64,000 nt of DNA. Origin: Gigaspora rosea. Its lineage: Eukaryota > Glomeromycota > Glomeromycetes > Diversisporales > Gigasporaceae. The notes under the pieces were generated by a model. That model was not told the DNA's origin, did no database searches, and saw nothing but the letters and a program-made list of their open reading frames with translations. Where the stretch lies: positions 1-64,000 of the forward strand of contig QKWP01000770.1 of the NCBI GenBank assembly GCA_003550325.1, in the 5' to 3' direction. Each line of letters starts with the position of its first letter. The first letter of the stretch is position 1. Made by a program: the position numbers and the translations under genes. Below, one piece after another: positions 45,100 through 57,861 of this stretch.

Positions 45100-46491
45100 T
45101 TATTTTTTGGGCTGTAAATCTTCTTCATATTTCTCACCCACAATATGAGTATCGTCATCTAACTCATCCTTGTCTTCAAAATCAGATCTGTCATTTTTAT
45201 TGTCTTGATAATCCAATTCGATGTAGTTGGGTTGATTATGTGACTTTTTTTCATTTTCTTTACTACAAAAACCAATTTTAATACCGGCATCAACTAAATT
45301 TTTTGTTGACTCAAAAGCACCAATATTACTCGGTTTGTTCGAAGAAGCAGAGAATCCAGCATGTTTAAGCAGTATCTGAGCAGAAACAGATTTGATATCA
45401 TCGGCAATGATATCGATAATAGATCGATTCCTAGAATTTATCAAAGAAGAATTTTTAAAGTGTTATAATTTAAAGTCGAGGTTCTAAATAGTCAATATCA
45501 GTTGCTTTGATAATTATCTGACCAGATTTCAAAAATTTAAAAAGCCCTGACACGAAATACGTGTTTCCCAACTTAATATTTGAGCCCAAAGTACCCTGAT
45601 ATTTTTGAAATCTAGTGGCCTGAGATGAATAAAGAACTGTTATTTGTATCTTGACAGCAGACGAACTAGTGACCAAGTTATATTCGACACTTTCAGCCCC
45701 AAAATGTATATAGTCATCAACTTCTTTCAGCTTACGATTAGCTGTCATGATATCACGCAATGCAGAATGCATTAGGGAACATCATTGACATCAAACTCAC
45801 AGTTAGGATTTTCATTGTTAATAATACTTGTGTACGAAATAGTGATACACTGTTCTAAATTCTCAATTTCATATTTTCCCAAAATAAATACAAGATCACT
45901 GGGTGTGAACCAGTGTTGAAAATCATATGTTCACAGTGTTCATAGTGAACATATATTTTTTTACAAAATCACTGTTTTTATATTTTATATTCACAAGTAT
46001 GAACATAAAAAATCAAAAAGTTTATATTTTATGTTCACATAGTATGAATATAAATTTTAATTTTTATAATTTCCTATTCATAATTTATTAATATAAAGAT
46101 TATATTTACCATATATTTCAAAAATAAACTACCTTTTTTGAAGATTTTGAACACAAATAATCTATGAGTAGCTTATTTTTCGATATAATCAACTTTTGGT
46201 CAATTGCAAATAGTTATTATATTATAAAGTCTAAGTTCTACTATGTGAACATATTTATTTTTGATATGAACATTATAAAAAAATTATGTTCACAAAAATC
46301 ATAAAATTTTTTTTGAATTTTCAATACTGGTATGAACTGTTGAGATTGCTCGTTTGTAGAGAAAAAATATTTCTATCTAACGGTCTGAGATATCTCTTTC
46401 AAAAATTTTATACTTAGCGAGACCATATGAAAAAAAGTAATTGTTTTTTTATAAATATAACAGCAACAAGAAGCGCAACATGTGAAGGCAT
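45100..46491 (-). pseudogene. Broken gene of an unknown, probably multicopy family
   Basis: Minus-strand pieces read in order: a possible start at 46491 (MPSHVALLVAV), STNEQSQQF, then TPSDLVFILGKYEIENLEQC...EFDVNDVP. A frame change leads to KEVDDYIHFGAESVEYNLVT...KIQITVLYSS...GNTYFVSGLFKFLKSGQIII-KATDIDYL (45470-45772). Finally there is a disordered acidic tail with NRSIIDIIADDI (45100-45444). The middle looks beta-rich, perhaps an OB fold, which is inference. The MITE at 45911-46329 is inserted between QQF and TPSDL. A stop after DVNDVP and the frame changes make it a pseudogene. From memory, related proteins are abundant in arbuscular mycorrhizal fungi. Function is unknown. Confidence 0.5.
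45911..46329. mobile_element. hAT-like MITE, 419 bp, inside the broken gene
   Basis: CAGTGTTGAAAATCATATG and, inverted, CAGTATTGAAAATTCAAAA. Flanking 8-mers GTGTGAAC and GTATGAAC match at 7 of 8. Internal TATGTTCACA words occur in both orientations. Confidence 0.78.
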
Positions 46492-46499
46492 TTTTCTAT

Positions 46500-47471
46500 A
46501 ATTCAGGATAACAAAAATAATTATCATTTAGAACAGAATTTTGACCTTTTTATAAAAAAAACTTATTAGCCAAAATTAGCATCCTGAGTAAGTTTTCAGA
46601 TAACATAAAAAAATTATTACATATTTTGTTTACAACACATATTAAAATCATAGCACAGAACAATTACCAAATTAACATATAATGAGATCATAATCCTAAA
46701 CTGTACATGATTACCAATTAAAAAGTGAACACATGCGTAATATCACATAATCCCTTAAACATCAACCACTACTGCGATAAACAGCAACGTAAAAACATGG
46801 AACGTTAGCACACATACAAAATCGCAAGGAACCACTATCCATCAGATGCCCAAAATAGCAATATCACCTAACTCATTTGTAACAATATAAAGAAAACCAA
46901 CATTGTAAACACACACGGTCATATTACAAAATCTTTTAAACAATAATCCCTACTACAAATTCAAAAGCACAAAATATCAGCATGCATGGTATACAAAATC
47001 AAAGAACAATCATCCAACCAGAAACCTCTGTTAATGGCATACTATATGCACTTTCTAGGTTTATATCCACAAGAGAACAAATAAAAAAAAACAAATAACT
47101 ACAGTTAGTAACAAGATCAGAGGTATGATCAATTTAAAAATAACATAAGGAAAAATGATTATCTTAAGGCAAGAGTAAAATAAGCTAACAATATAATATT
47201 AAAGCACAAAAACATTATTACAGTAACTCTGAACTTGAGGGCCTAATAAGTAGTTTGTTATTCATATTACACCATATAGCTGAAAAGAACCAATCAAAGA
47301 CATAGTATGCTCGGTCAAATCCAGAATAAATCAAACTACAAGTTTCTTTGGACATCAATCCCAAGCACCTCTCAAAAGTGCCAGTCTCATGCAATATTTT
47401 TTTCAATCAGATACAGAGAATCACGCATGCAAGAGAACTATTAATAATACTAACAGAGATTATTTTGTTGT
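46500..47471. other. Spacer, no firm gene
   Basis: A 62-codon minus frame (47218-47406) with MKKILHETGTFERCLGLMSK may be a coding scrap; nothing supports it further. The rest is AT-rich. Confidence 0.3.
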
Positions 47472-47479
47472 ATTATTTA

Positions 47480-48245
47480 TAGGCCTCCGCATGGGCCTGG
47501 GCTATCCATGGGTACCTGTGAGTAGGATCACAAAGGGCCAGGCTAGGGTATTTAGAGTATTGAATTCCAAGCCCTAGGTAAGGGTAAGGGCTTGAGACAT
47601 GGGCCCTTATACAGACGGGTAGGGTGAGGGTAGTACTGTGGGTACCTATTTCACATGAATATCAGCTCATATAATTGGCTAATGTATGTTAATGTCGATC
47701 CATACCTGATACCTAAGAAGTATGTGAGATAAAGAATGTATGTGATTTGATGTTGATTGAGCTCTAATCTTGACCCATACTTTGTTGATTACAATTGATT
47801 TTTGGTCAAGATTGTAGCACGTGGCATATAACCCTTGATTAGTGCTACTCTTCTTTTCTATCTGTTGACTCTCATCAATATGCAAAGTATAAAAAACATT
47901 ATTGTAAACATTTAAAATCAGGTACTCGAGTTCACAAATATTTAATATTTAGTTTTCATTAGACGTGTTAATTTGGCATTGCATGTAAAGAGCGTTTATT
48001 AATCTAAGTATTTTAAATAAGTATTCAACTTTATATATATTTACTAGTTAATTTTATTTTATTCGTATCAAAGCATCTATTACTTTATTAAGCCCGTGGG
48101 TACCCACGGACTTTGAGAGCCGGGCTAGGGCATCGAGTTCTAAGCCCTAGGGTAAGAGTAGGGGCCTGAAAGTCAAGCCCTTACACAAACGGGTAGGGCT
48201 AGAGTATTTCTATTACCCGGCCCTACCCAGCTATGCGGAGGCCTA
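47480..48245. mobile_element. hAT-like MITE, 766 bp
   Basis: Ends TAGGCCTCCGCATGGGC and, inverted, TAGGCCTCCGCATAGC. ATTATTTA flanks both sides exactly (47472-47479 and 48246-48253). Subterminal parts are rich in GGGTACC, AAGCCCTAGG and GGGTAGGG words. The short frames inside are products of these repeats. Confidence 0.85.
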
Positions 48246-48375
48246 ATTATTTACCTTTTGCATTTAATCAATAACCAGTCAAAGAAATTACAATAGAAAT
48301 AATATAGAAATCTAAAGTCACAAGTTCCAACCATCCAACCAGATCCACAGATTTGTACACACTATTCAAACTATA

Positions 48376-48717
48376 TGGAGTGTCTTCAATTAAAAGGGCC
48401 CATTTTTACATATATTTTATTTTGAGATATTTGAGTTTAATTATTTGTTTTGATTTTCGGACTGATCCGGGATCAATCAAATTTCACGATATTGATTGGT
48501 TAAAGACGGCAGGTGACTATCGGGTAAACTCGTGACATGTTGGCTCTACGCAGCCTCATGTAATTTTTCTTTTTACATTATCTTGATTTTTTATTATGTA
48601 ATTCGACTTTCATTTATAATTAAAAAAAGTCAATCATGTCAAAATTTATATGAATTTAACGAAAACTCATTTTTCAAAAAAATGTAAAAATGGGCCCTTT
48701 TAATTGAAGACACCCCA
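48376..48717. mobile_element. TA-flanked MITE, 342 bp, copy 1
   Basis: TGGAGTGTCTTCAATTAAAA and, inverted, TGGGGTGTCTTCAATTAAAA, with TA on both sides. The interior has TTTTCGGACTGATCCGGGAT and TTCACGAT..TGATTGGTTAA, shared with 49920-50259 in reverse orientation. Confidence 0.8.
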
Positions 48718-49290
48718 TATACCTCGTAATTTGTACTATGTTCCTGGTATACACCTTATTGCAATATCAATATTAAGATTAAAGAATTCTTTTTTACCAA
48801 TTAGACCTGCAATTTCTTTCGACAACCCTTTTTAGTATTGTACAGGGTGTTACAAAAAATTACAAGGATTTTTTATCCAATCTGATGCACAGAATTGCGG
48901 ACATCAACTAACTTGCTATAAACTATATACTTCATATTTCATAATTCACTTCTAGTAAACGCAGTAATTCTGTACTTAAACAATTATATATTACTATATT
49001 CATCTATTGTATGAGAGATGTTTAACCAAACATCACTTTAACAGGTTTTGTCTCGAGTAAAGTGCATGATAATCACTATATAACAATTTTTTTATTATTG
49101 TTTTTCAGAATTGCACTAAGTAAATATGTTATGAACATATTATATATAAAGAAAGAGCTGCAAATGGCAATTGAGGAAAATTCAGATAATTTAAACCTGA
49201 TTACTTATTTATCTGAGATTGATTTATTGATTAATTAGATGCTATGGCAGTGAAAGTATATAGATTGCATTTTAATGCCTTAAACAATTA

Positions 49291-49617
49291 TAGTCAACTC
49301 TCTATAAATGCAACTCGTAGGAACAAGTCTACAATGTGCATTTAGGGAGGTTTGCATTTAAAAGAGCCAATTAAATTGCAGCTTTAAAAATTAGATTATC
49401 AAGTTTGTGTAATATCTACCAAAACTGTATAACTTATCTTTAATACTAAAATTTGATTAGCTATATGCATTTAGGGAGATTAGTATAATATAAAATGTTA
49501 TTTAAGAGAACGTGCATTTACAGAATATAGAACATGCAATAACATTAATGGAATAAAAAAAATGTGCATTTGAGAGGTATTGCATTTATGGAGGTTGCAT
49601 TTATGGAGGTCTGACTG
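49291..49617. mobile_element. Tc1/mariner-like MITE, 327 bp
   Basis: TAGTCAACTCTCTATAAATG at the left and, inverted, CAGTCAGACCTCCATAAATG at the right, flanked by TA. Relative of 5103-5460. Internal GTGCATTTAGGGAGG words. Confidence 0.7.
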
Positions 49618-49919
49618 TATCTTAAAATTGTACTTCTGTTGGACTATTTTGAGCGTAAAAAAGTCAAAATTTCACGAATTTGAAGATTTTGTATAATCTT
49701 AATTAAATAAACTTAAAGTTCACAAGTGCAAGCTGCAATAAATAAAAAAACTAAAGATTCAGATGATGATTTCTAGATTTTTCCATTTTTCGTAAATTTT
49801 TTAATAATCATTTCCTTGGAGATTTTTGCAGTTTGTAGTTTAATGTCAATCCACTAAACAATTAAATTATAGTTATACCCAAAATGTAATCAGTGTGCTA
49901 AAACTAATGCAGTAATATA

Positions 49920-50259
49920 TAGGTTATTTTTACTAAAAAGGCCCATTTTGCAATTTTTTGAAAAATGAGTTTTTATTAGATTTATGTAAATTTTAACATG
50001 ACTGATATTTTTCAATTATAAATGAAAGGCGATTTACATAATAAAAAATAGAGATAATGTAAAAGAAAAACTACACAAGGCTTCTAAGGCACAAGTGCAT
50101 TGTGAGATTATCCAATAGTCACCTGTTATTTTTAACCAATCAAAATCGTGAAATTTGCTTAATCCCGGATCAGTCCGAAAATCAAAACAAATGATTAAAC
50201 TCAATTATCTCAAGATTGTTTATATTGCAAAATGGGCCTTTGTAGTAGAAATAACCCCA
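49920..50259. mobile_element. TA-flanked MITE, 340 bp, copy 2 (inverted)
   Basis: Left TAGGTTATTTTTACTAAAAA and, inverted, right TGGGGTTATTTCTACTACAA, flanked by TA. The interior is that of 48376-48717 in reverse orientation with different outermost ends. The 94-codon minus frame overlapping it is not a gene. Confidence 0.75.
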
Positions 50260-50787
50260 TATGATCAAGTTATTATGCTTTAATGCTTTTGATTGGTTAT
50301 ATGACCAAAATGTTAAAGCTAAAATATCGATAAGCAAGTTATGATCAAGAATATCATCACAATACAAACTCATTAGCAATTGCTTAATCAATAGTACCAA
50401 ATTAACCTTAATCACATATGCTATTGTAACAAAATTAAAATTCATGAATAAACCAAATTCTGACATATGTTGTAATTTTTTTACAGTAAAATTTTACATT
50501 AAATTGGATAGGAACTACAACTGTTAATTTCAATGCTGTACAAAATTTTTCGTCAAATTATAATAGAAATTAAGACGTTTGATTCCAAAACAATTATACA
50601 CCTCAATTAGTACTGCAAACTGGCTAAACTAGCCCAGTCTGTTCAACTGTAGCTTAAATTAATATAGCACTGCCTTGGCTGAGCTGTGGCTTTGCACAAT
50701 AAACATTTCATATACAGCTTTTGTAATGAATTTTTTGCATAAACTAAATTAAAAAAAAACAATCTTTTTATAATCACACACTAAATA

Positions 50788-50970
50788 GGGCCAGACCAAG
50801 TTGATTATGTATTTTATATTACCCTCCAGGAGGGTTGGTTCACATAGTATAATTTTAAAAAAATTTTTTTCTGAATTGTTCAACATATCCCATATCCCTA
50901 TGTATATTTATCAAAATTTTTTTTACTATGAGAAGGGTAAAATAAAACATATAATCAACTTGGTCTGGTC
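50788..50970. mobile_element. TA-flanked MITE, 183 bp
   Basis: GGGCCAGACCAAGTTGATTA and, inverted, GACCAGACCAAGTTGATTAT, flanked by TA. Confidence 0.7.
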
Positions 50971-50972
50971 TA

Positions 50973-51468
50973 ATAAATGAAAAATTAACAAAAACACACC
51001 TAAAATTAATTCAAATTTTGCAAAAAAAATGCATGGTAAAAAACAAAATTACACAAAATTCTACTAATAAAATTGCTGTACTAATTAAGTGAAAAATGGG
51101 GTTGGACCAATTTTATTGTAGAATAAACCTATTTCTTAAAAAATTTCCTTTATTTGTCTCTTATCTTTGGGTAACTCACTCATATAGGTCTTTCTCCTGC
51201 TTATAAAACAGCTTCTGCAGCTTTCTTAGCACTTTACACATGCTTTTTTTTCTTTTTTTTATACATTATGACAGTTATTCTGATAGGCAAACTGTGTCAT
51301 CTGTATATAGCTATCATTCCAAAACTGTTCAGATTATAAAAAACTTAAGCCTCAGCCAACCCTTGCATAACTATCATCTGACAGGTCATTGTAAAATTCA
51401 AATATTAGGAGGGAGAGAGGCAATATAACCAGAACAAAATTCAGATTTGCAAAAGAAAAAAGGTTACT
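50973..51468. other. Spacer
   Basis: A 62-codon plus frame (51240-51428) starts with a Phe run and has no recognisable content. Nothing else is seen. Confidence 0.35.
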
Positions 51469-51476
51469 CTCCCTAC

Positions 51477-52196
51477 TAATGATACGGGCTAATGCCAAAT
51501 TCTTAGGCTAACCCAGCTGTAGAAATTAATTGGCCCAGTTGACCGGGCTGATTATATTGTTAAAAAACTTTCAGTTTAACAAAAATGCAATATAGTCTTA
51601 TAATTTGATCTTCTCAATATAAAAATTGTCAGAATTATATCATGATACTTGTGCAGATTTCAATTGCTATAAAATTACACAGAGATGCATTTAATTAGTT
51701 GATATAATGATTAGCACATCATGAGTACACATACATAATATTATATAAATTACAAATAGTAGAAAGAATACATGTGATACATATATATAGTAGATCTACT
51801 ATACATGAATAGGAAGTAGTTATAAGAGGGCACGATGGGTCTTCTTATAGCTGGTGATCTACCAGGTTATTTTCTTATAATTGAAAATAAAAGTGTTAAG
51901 TATAATGGTAGTTTACTAACTTATAATCGATAATCAGTGCTTTAATCAGCGAGTAGTCAGATCTCCTAATTGACTAGTTTAATTTATAAATATCAGCTAG
52001 AAAAGTCAGCTACTATTTTAGTTGGATAAATAGTTATCGAATATAAGCACTAACTTGAAAATGTTCTATACATGATTTAACTAATAATTATAAGTTATAC
52101 AATAAAATTTATCAGACAAAAAATTTTAACTATATACCATCCGAGCTGACCTGCTCGCCTGCTCAGCTGATGGGCTGAGGTTAGCCCATATCACTA
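51477..52196. mobile_element. hAT-like MITE, 720 bp
   Basis: TAATGATACGGGCTAATG and, inverted, TAGTGATATGGGCTAACC. CTCCCTAC (51469-51476) and CTCCTTAC (52197-52204) match at 7 of 8. GC-rich AGCCCGG/GCTGACC subterminal words occur. Confidence 0.8.
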
Positions 52197-52429
52197 CTCC
52201 TTACCCTTTTAATCATTATCAATATTAATCAAAGTTACCTCATACCTATCCAACTATACTCTAATTTTTCTATTATCTCATTATTTACGAAATTATCTTA
52301 TACTGATTCCATCTTGCCAATCAAACAATATATCTGTAATCAGGCATGTCATATAATTGAACTAATCTGATTTGAGACAAAAACTGCCTCGATACTTACG
52401 TATCAAGCAGTTTTATTATATAGCTAAAA

Positions 52430-52790
52430 ATTTCAAAATAAATAAAATTTCTGCTAAAATTAAAAATTTTGGAGATTTTTTATATAGATTCTGGGACATC
52501 TGTGACTGATCAAATATTTAATAGTTTGATAAGTTTTGAATTACCTCAAGCCAGCTGTAATCTAGGCAAATGATATTCAAAATTCTTAATTTTGACTAAA
52601 AATTTTTTTTTTTGAAATTTTTTTCAAATAGATTTACTCTGTAATAAAATTGGTTCAAATACATTTTTTCATTTAATGATTGTTGGCAGTTTCATTAGCG
52701 GAATTTTGCATAATTTGGCCTTACTATTATTTTGCTATGCTTTTTTGCACGGAATTTAGAATAAAATTTTAGGGATTTCTTAAGATAGTT
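52430..52790. repeat. Dispersed repeat, partner of 20280-20830
   Basis: Shares TCTGTAATAAAATTGG, TTGTTGGCAGTTTC and TTTGGCCTTACTATTATTTT with the partner. Flanking DNA to 53298 shows no gene. Confidence 0.45.
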
Positions 52791-53298
52791 TCATTTTTTT
52801 TATTATTTAATGCATAATTATAAAAAGCATTTATTAATTTAGTTTATGCAAAAAATTTGCTACAAAAGCTTGTTTACAAAATATTTACTGCCCAGATCAT
52901 GGCCAGCTGGCTAAGCTGGCTTGCAGCAAAATTTGCTAATGATTATTACAAAATCCATTACTTGCCCTTTTAATTCAAATTAGCTATTTGTATTCGATAC
53001 AAAATATAACTATTTATATCAGAGTTTTTCAATATTTCTAAATTAGACTTTCTGCATAAAATGTGAATAACTTCAAAAAGTATAAATTTGAATTTTAATC
53101 AAATTAAGCTTAATACTGGCCATTATTCAAACAATACTTCTAGATGTTATTTTGCGTTTATACATTTTATCCATTTCTGGTTTAGCACAACTGCATTGCA
53201 CAGCTACTTATTTTATTAATAATAGGTAATATCATAGAATCAAAGTTTAATTGTATTTATATATATATATATATATGCACATTAACTAAATTTACGTA

Positions 53299-53658
53299 CC
53301 ATATTTACTCAAAATAATACACACTTGCATGTTATTTTGAGGGGATGCGTGTTATTTCGAGTGATGTTATTTTGGGCAAAGGTCTAATTTCTAAAAAAAT
53401 TGTGTGTTATATATGTATATAAAAAAACTGTATTTCTTAATTTTATATATAGTCTTTCCAATTTAAGTCAGATGTTTTGACTAAAAAATTCTTATTTCTA
53501 ATTGTTATTTGAATTCATTATTTCAGCAGATTATTAATTTGGCATTTGGAGTATATTGGGATGCACATGGGTATTATTTCGAAACAACATGCTATTTTAA
53601 GAAAATACTATACAAATTTCGAAATAATGCCCATGTGCATTATTTTGAGTAAATACAG
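53299..53658. mobile_element. Tc1/mariner-like MITE, 360 bp
   Basis: CCATATTTACTCAAAATAAT and, inverted, CTGTATTTACTCAAAATAAT, flanked by TA, with internal GTTATTTCGAG and GAAATAATGC words. Confidence 0.78.
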
Positions 53659-54009
53659 TAGATATTATAATTTTTTTATTGTGAATCTTCATTGCTTATT
53701 TAATTAAAAAATTACATGGAATCAAAGAGATTATAGTAATTTATATTCCAATAATTACATGCAATAATCAGATAAACTAGAAAATACTTTGCATTTAATA
53801 AGATATTATAAGTTTATACACAAGTTCTATAAATGTCAACTTGTGCATATAATCCTATAAAGCCATTTAAATTAATAATTTAAACAAATAAAGGGTCATC
53901 TAAAGCAGAGCAGAATTATGTGATACTCTCAATGATTGGCCAAAATCAAAATGTAGTGATTGGCCAGAAAAGTAATCATCCAAATCTAGGTCAAGTATTT
54001 TTTTAAACT

Positions 54010-55385
54010 TAAATGAAGATATTCTAGCAACCGCCATGTAGAATTCAATAGATTTTTTTTTATTCTAATTCTATAAATTCATAGAATTGAAATAAAAAAA
54101 ATTATTAAATTCCACTAACTGGTTGCTGAAATATCTCTGTTCAAAAGTTTCAAATATTTGACTAGATAGAAGCTGCACCATTACTATTTTAAATTTTGAT
54201 GAAGATATCTTAGCAACTATCTAGTAGAATTCTATAAGAATTTTTTTACTTTAATTCTATGAATATGCAGAATTAAAATAAAAAAAATTCATTAAGTTTT
54301 ACCAGATAGTTGCTGAAATATCTTTGTTCAAAGGTTTTAAATATCTAACTAAATAGAAACTGCACTGAAACTATTTTAAACTTAGACCAAGTTATCTTAG
54401 CAATCACCTAGCAGAATTTAATAAAAATATTTTATTTTTTTTCTACGAATTTGTAGAACAAAGTAAAAATAAAAAAGACTCATCAATTTTATTAGATATT
54501 GGTATATTTTCCTTTGAAGTTTAAAATTAGAAGCTGTACCAAACCTATTTTAAATTTGAGTGAAATATTTCAATAGCTACCCAATAGAATTCAATGAAAA
54601 TTTTTTTATTTTAATTTTACAAATTCGTAGAATTAAAATAAAAAATTTCATTGAATTCTACTAGATATTGCTAAGATATTTTCATACAAAAGTTTAAAAT
54701 GTCTAACTAGATAAAAGTTGTACTATTACTATTTTAAATTTTGATAAAGATATCTCAGCAACCACCTAGTAAAATTCTATGAAAATTTTTTTAATTTAAT
54801 TCTATGAATTCGCAGAATTAAAATAAAAAAAATCATAAAATTTACTAGGTGGTTGCTGAGATATCTTCATTCAAAAGTTTTAAACATCTAACTAAATAGA
54901 AACTATACTAAAACTATTTTAAACTTAGAACCAAGTTATCTTAGCAATCACCTAGCAAAATTCAATAAGAATTTTTTTATTTTAATTCTGCGAATTAATA
55001 GAACAAAATAAAAATAAAAAAAGACTCATTAATTTTATTAAATAGCAGTATATTTTTCTTTAAAGTTTTAAAAAATAGAAGCTGTGCTAACACTATTTTA
55101 AATTTGAGTGAAAATATTTCAACAGCCACCTAATAGAATTTGATAAAATTTTTTATTTTAATTCTCTGAATTCGTAGAATTAAAATAAAAAAATCTATTG
55201 AATTCTACTAGATGGTTGCTAAGATATCTTTGTTCAAAAATTTTAAATGTCTAACTAAATAGAAGCTGCACTAAAACTATTTTATCTGAATGAAGAAAAG
55301 ATATCGCAGCAATTATATAGTAGAATTCAATAAGAATTTTTTTTTAATTTTACGAATTTGTGGAATTAGAATAAAAAATTTTTAT
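54010..55385. repeat. Palindromic satellite, eight ~183-bp units with trimeric higher order
   Basis: Each unit is a palindrome of the type GATATCTTAGCAACCACCTAG ... TTTAATTCTRYGAAT ... complement, linked by AAACTATTTTAAA. Anchors fall at about 54028, 54211, 54398, 54573, 54756, 54943, 55122 and 55308. Units 2, 3 and 4 resemble 5, 6 and 7 more than their neighbours, giving a period of about 546 bp. No open frames are seen. A related array ends the window (63199-63909). Confidence 0.75.
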
Positions 55386-56544
55386 TAAATAGAAAAAATT
55401 TTATATGATTCAAACAATACATTTATAATTGCAGGAATTTAAATAAGTATTTACAGTATGTATTTTTTTTATTTACATAAAACTGCTTTTTCTATTTTGA
55501 TATTACAAGATTGATTTACCAATCTATTTTCATTTATTGCTCTGGCCTATAGGACCACTTTGCCTGCTCACCCACTCATTAAAAGTTCTATATTATTTAT
55601 CCTTTCATTCGCTACTCTTGTTAATAGTTGAATAGTCAAATTGCTAAAAAAACAAATTAATAGAGACTTCTAGCATTGAAACAAAAGTTTCTGTTTTCTC
55701 AACATCACCACTTGTTACAGTGCATCAATACTTGTCTCAAACCCTCTTATTTAGCTCATTCACAGTAAACCTTAAATTTTTTACTTTTTTTTTGTTAATC
55801 TGTTTTTGTAATCTCTACTAGCACTAATTCGCGACATTTGTAAATTTTAAAGCTACTATTTTCAAACATTTTCTGGTATATTTTCCATACTTTAGTGTTA
55901 GTAATTTTGTGGTGGTGCCATATGCATCTTCATGGAAAATATGCCTACAAGGCAAAAAGTAACAATTGTGAAATAGACAGTAACAACTGTGTGAAATTAA
56001 ACCCAGCCCCTTTTCAAGTCTCTCTATAACTAAACAGGTCTCTTTACTAATAACTGTTAAAAAGGGTAAGGAAATTTATGTATTTCCTTAAAAACATCAT
56101 CTGCTACACTATATGCTAATATTTCTTTTAATATGAAATTTGAATACGCACTTTCAGAATCAGACCATCTTTTATTATCAAGAGTAACGATATGATAAGC
56201 TTAGAGTTCCGAAATTCAGTTCAATAGAAGTTCAGGTTCAGGTTCAATGAACCTGAACCTGCTCTAAAAGTTCAATACTAAACTGAACCTGAACTTAAAA
56301 TTATTGGACATGAACCTGAACCTGAACTTAAAAAAAGTTACACAAATTTTAAGAAAAATAAAATAATTATACTGATATAATGTATTTTTTGGTGCTAAGC
56401 AAGTTTACTTAGATCAATAAGTTATGATCAATTAGTAAAATTTAGAGAATTATCGAAATTTGTATAATTTTATTAATAAAATTGAAAAAATCTAAACAGT
56501 GCACCCTATAAATTTAGTATTTCTAGTAGCTTTAATAGTATAAT

Positions 56545-56627
56545 AAAGTTAAAGGTTAGAGTTAGGGTTAGGGTTAGAGTTAGATTTAGGTTTAGGTTTA
56601 GAGTTAAAGTTAGAGTTGGGTCTAGGG
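56545..56627. repeat. Degenerate TTAGGG telomere-like tract
   Basis: GTTAGGGTTAGGGTTAGAG grades into TTAGGTTTAGG variants and ends at the MITE target site GTCTAGGG. Confidence 0.75.
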
Positions 56628-57861
56628 CAGTGATGTCACTTGGCCATTTGGCCGGCCAATGGCCAAGGCCAAAAGGCCAAAAATATAAATTTCATTTTTG
56701 GCCGAAAGGCCAAATAAAGCTAGTAATCTAATTGGTCCAATATTAATACATGTTTATTACTAATTAATTATATAACTTTAAGCATTTAAAGATATAGCTA
56801 GAATGAAGTTTATTTATATGCTTAACATACTTTTTAACTTCGTGTTTAATAAGGCCCAGATTTAGATATCTTTAATAAAATAAATCATTCGATCTTTTAA
56901 AATAAATAATAGATTAAGGGTTTTAGAATTAAAAAAATAGCATATTTTGGAATAAATAAGAATTTAAACAATCTTATTTTTGTATTAAAATTTTGAAATT
57001 GGAAATAAAATTGGAGCATTTAAAAACTTCTATTTGATGAAATAAGTAAAAGTTTTTATTGCATAAATCAACTAACTATTTAATAATAACAAAATACATA
57101 GTAAATAATAAAACTTTGACTTAAATTACATACTAAACCTTTACTCAAAAAATTACTTACTATTAAACCTTTGCCCAAATTATTTTTTTATATAACTAAC
57201 TGAACCTTAGCTAAACTTACTTACTGAACTTCGCTCAAATTACTTACTAAACCTTACTTATTAAACCTTTGCTTAAATCATTTTTTTATACAACTCGCTG
57301 AACCTTAGCTTAAATTATTAAATTTTAATTTAGTAGTTTTTCTATAAAACTTACTAAACTTTTGCTCAAATTATACTAAACCTTTGCTTACTAAACCTTT
57401 GCTCAAATTACCTTTGCTTAAATTACTTATTAAACCTTTGTTTAAATTATACTTTTATATGATTTTCTAAATTTTTTTAAATTACTTTTTTATATAGTTT
57501 ATTAATTTTCAGTTAAATTATTTAATATATCTTATAAAATTTTTGCTTAAATTATTTTTTATATAACTTATTAAACTTTCGCTTAGATTTTTTTATATAG
57601 CTTAACAAGTATTACTTAAGTTATTATATATATTACCGTAATATGCTTTCATACAGTATTTTTTTTTATTACTATTTAGAGAAATTTGGCCATTTGGCCA
57701 TTTGGCCATCGGCAAATGGCCATATTGGCCAAATAATTTTATTTGGCCTGGCCAATTGACATTCAACTTTGGCCGTAAAATTTTGGTCATTTTTGGCCAA
57801 ATTATTTTGTATTTGCAATGGCCAATTAAATTTTGTTTGGCCAATTAAATTGCTATCACTA
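56628..57861. mobile_element. hAT-like MITE, 1.23 kb, TTGGCC-rich
   Basis: CAGTGATGTCACTTGGCC at the left and, inverted, TAGTGATAGCAATTTAATTG at the right. GTCTAGGG flanks both sides exactly (56620-56627 and 57862-57869). Ends are packed with TTTGGCCATTTGGCC words. The centre repeats ACTAAACCTTTGCTCAAATTA. The 80-codon minus frame at 57602-57844 is made by the GGCCA repeats. Confidence 0.85.

Noticed and set aside
48353-48535. 60-codon plus-strand frame
   Set aside because: It lies within the TA-flanked MITE 48376-48717 and has no family resemblance.
57602-57844. 80-codon minus-strand frame rich in Trp, Pro, Lys and Gly
   Set aside because: It is generated by TTTGGCCA repeats at the end of the MITE at 56628-57861 and has no protein-like conservation.
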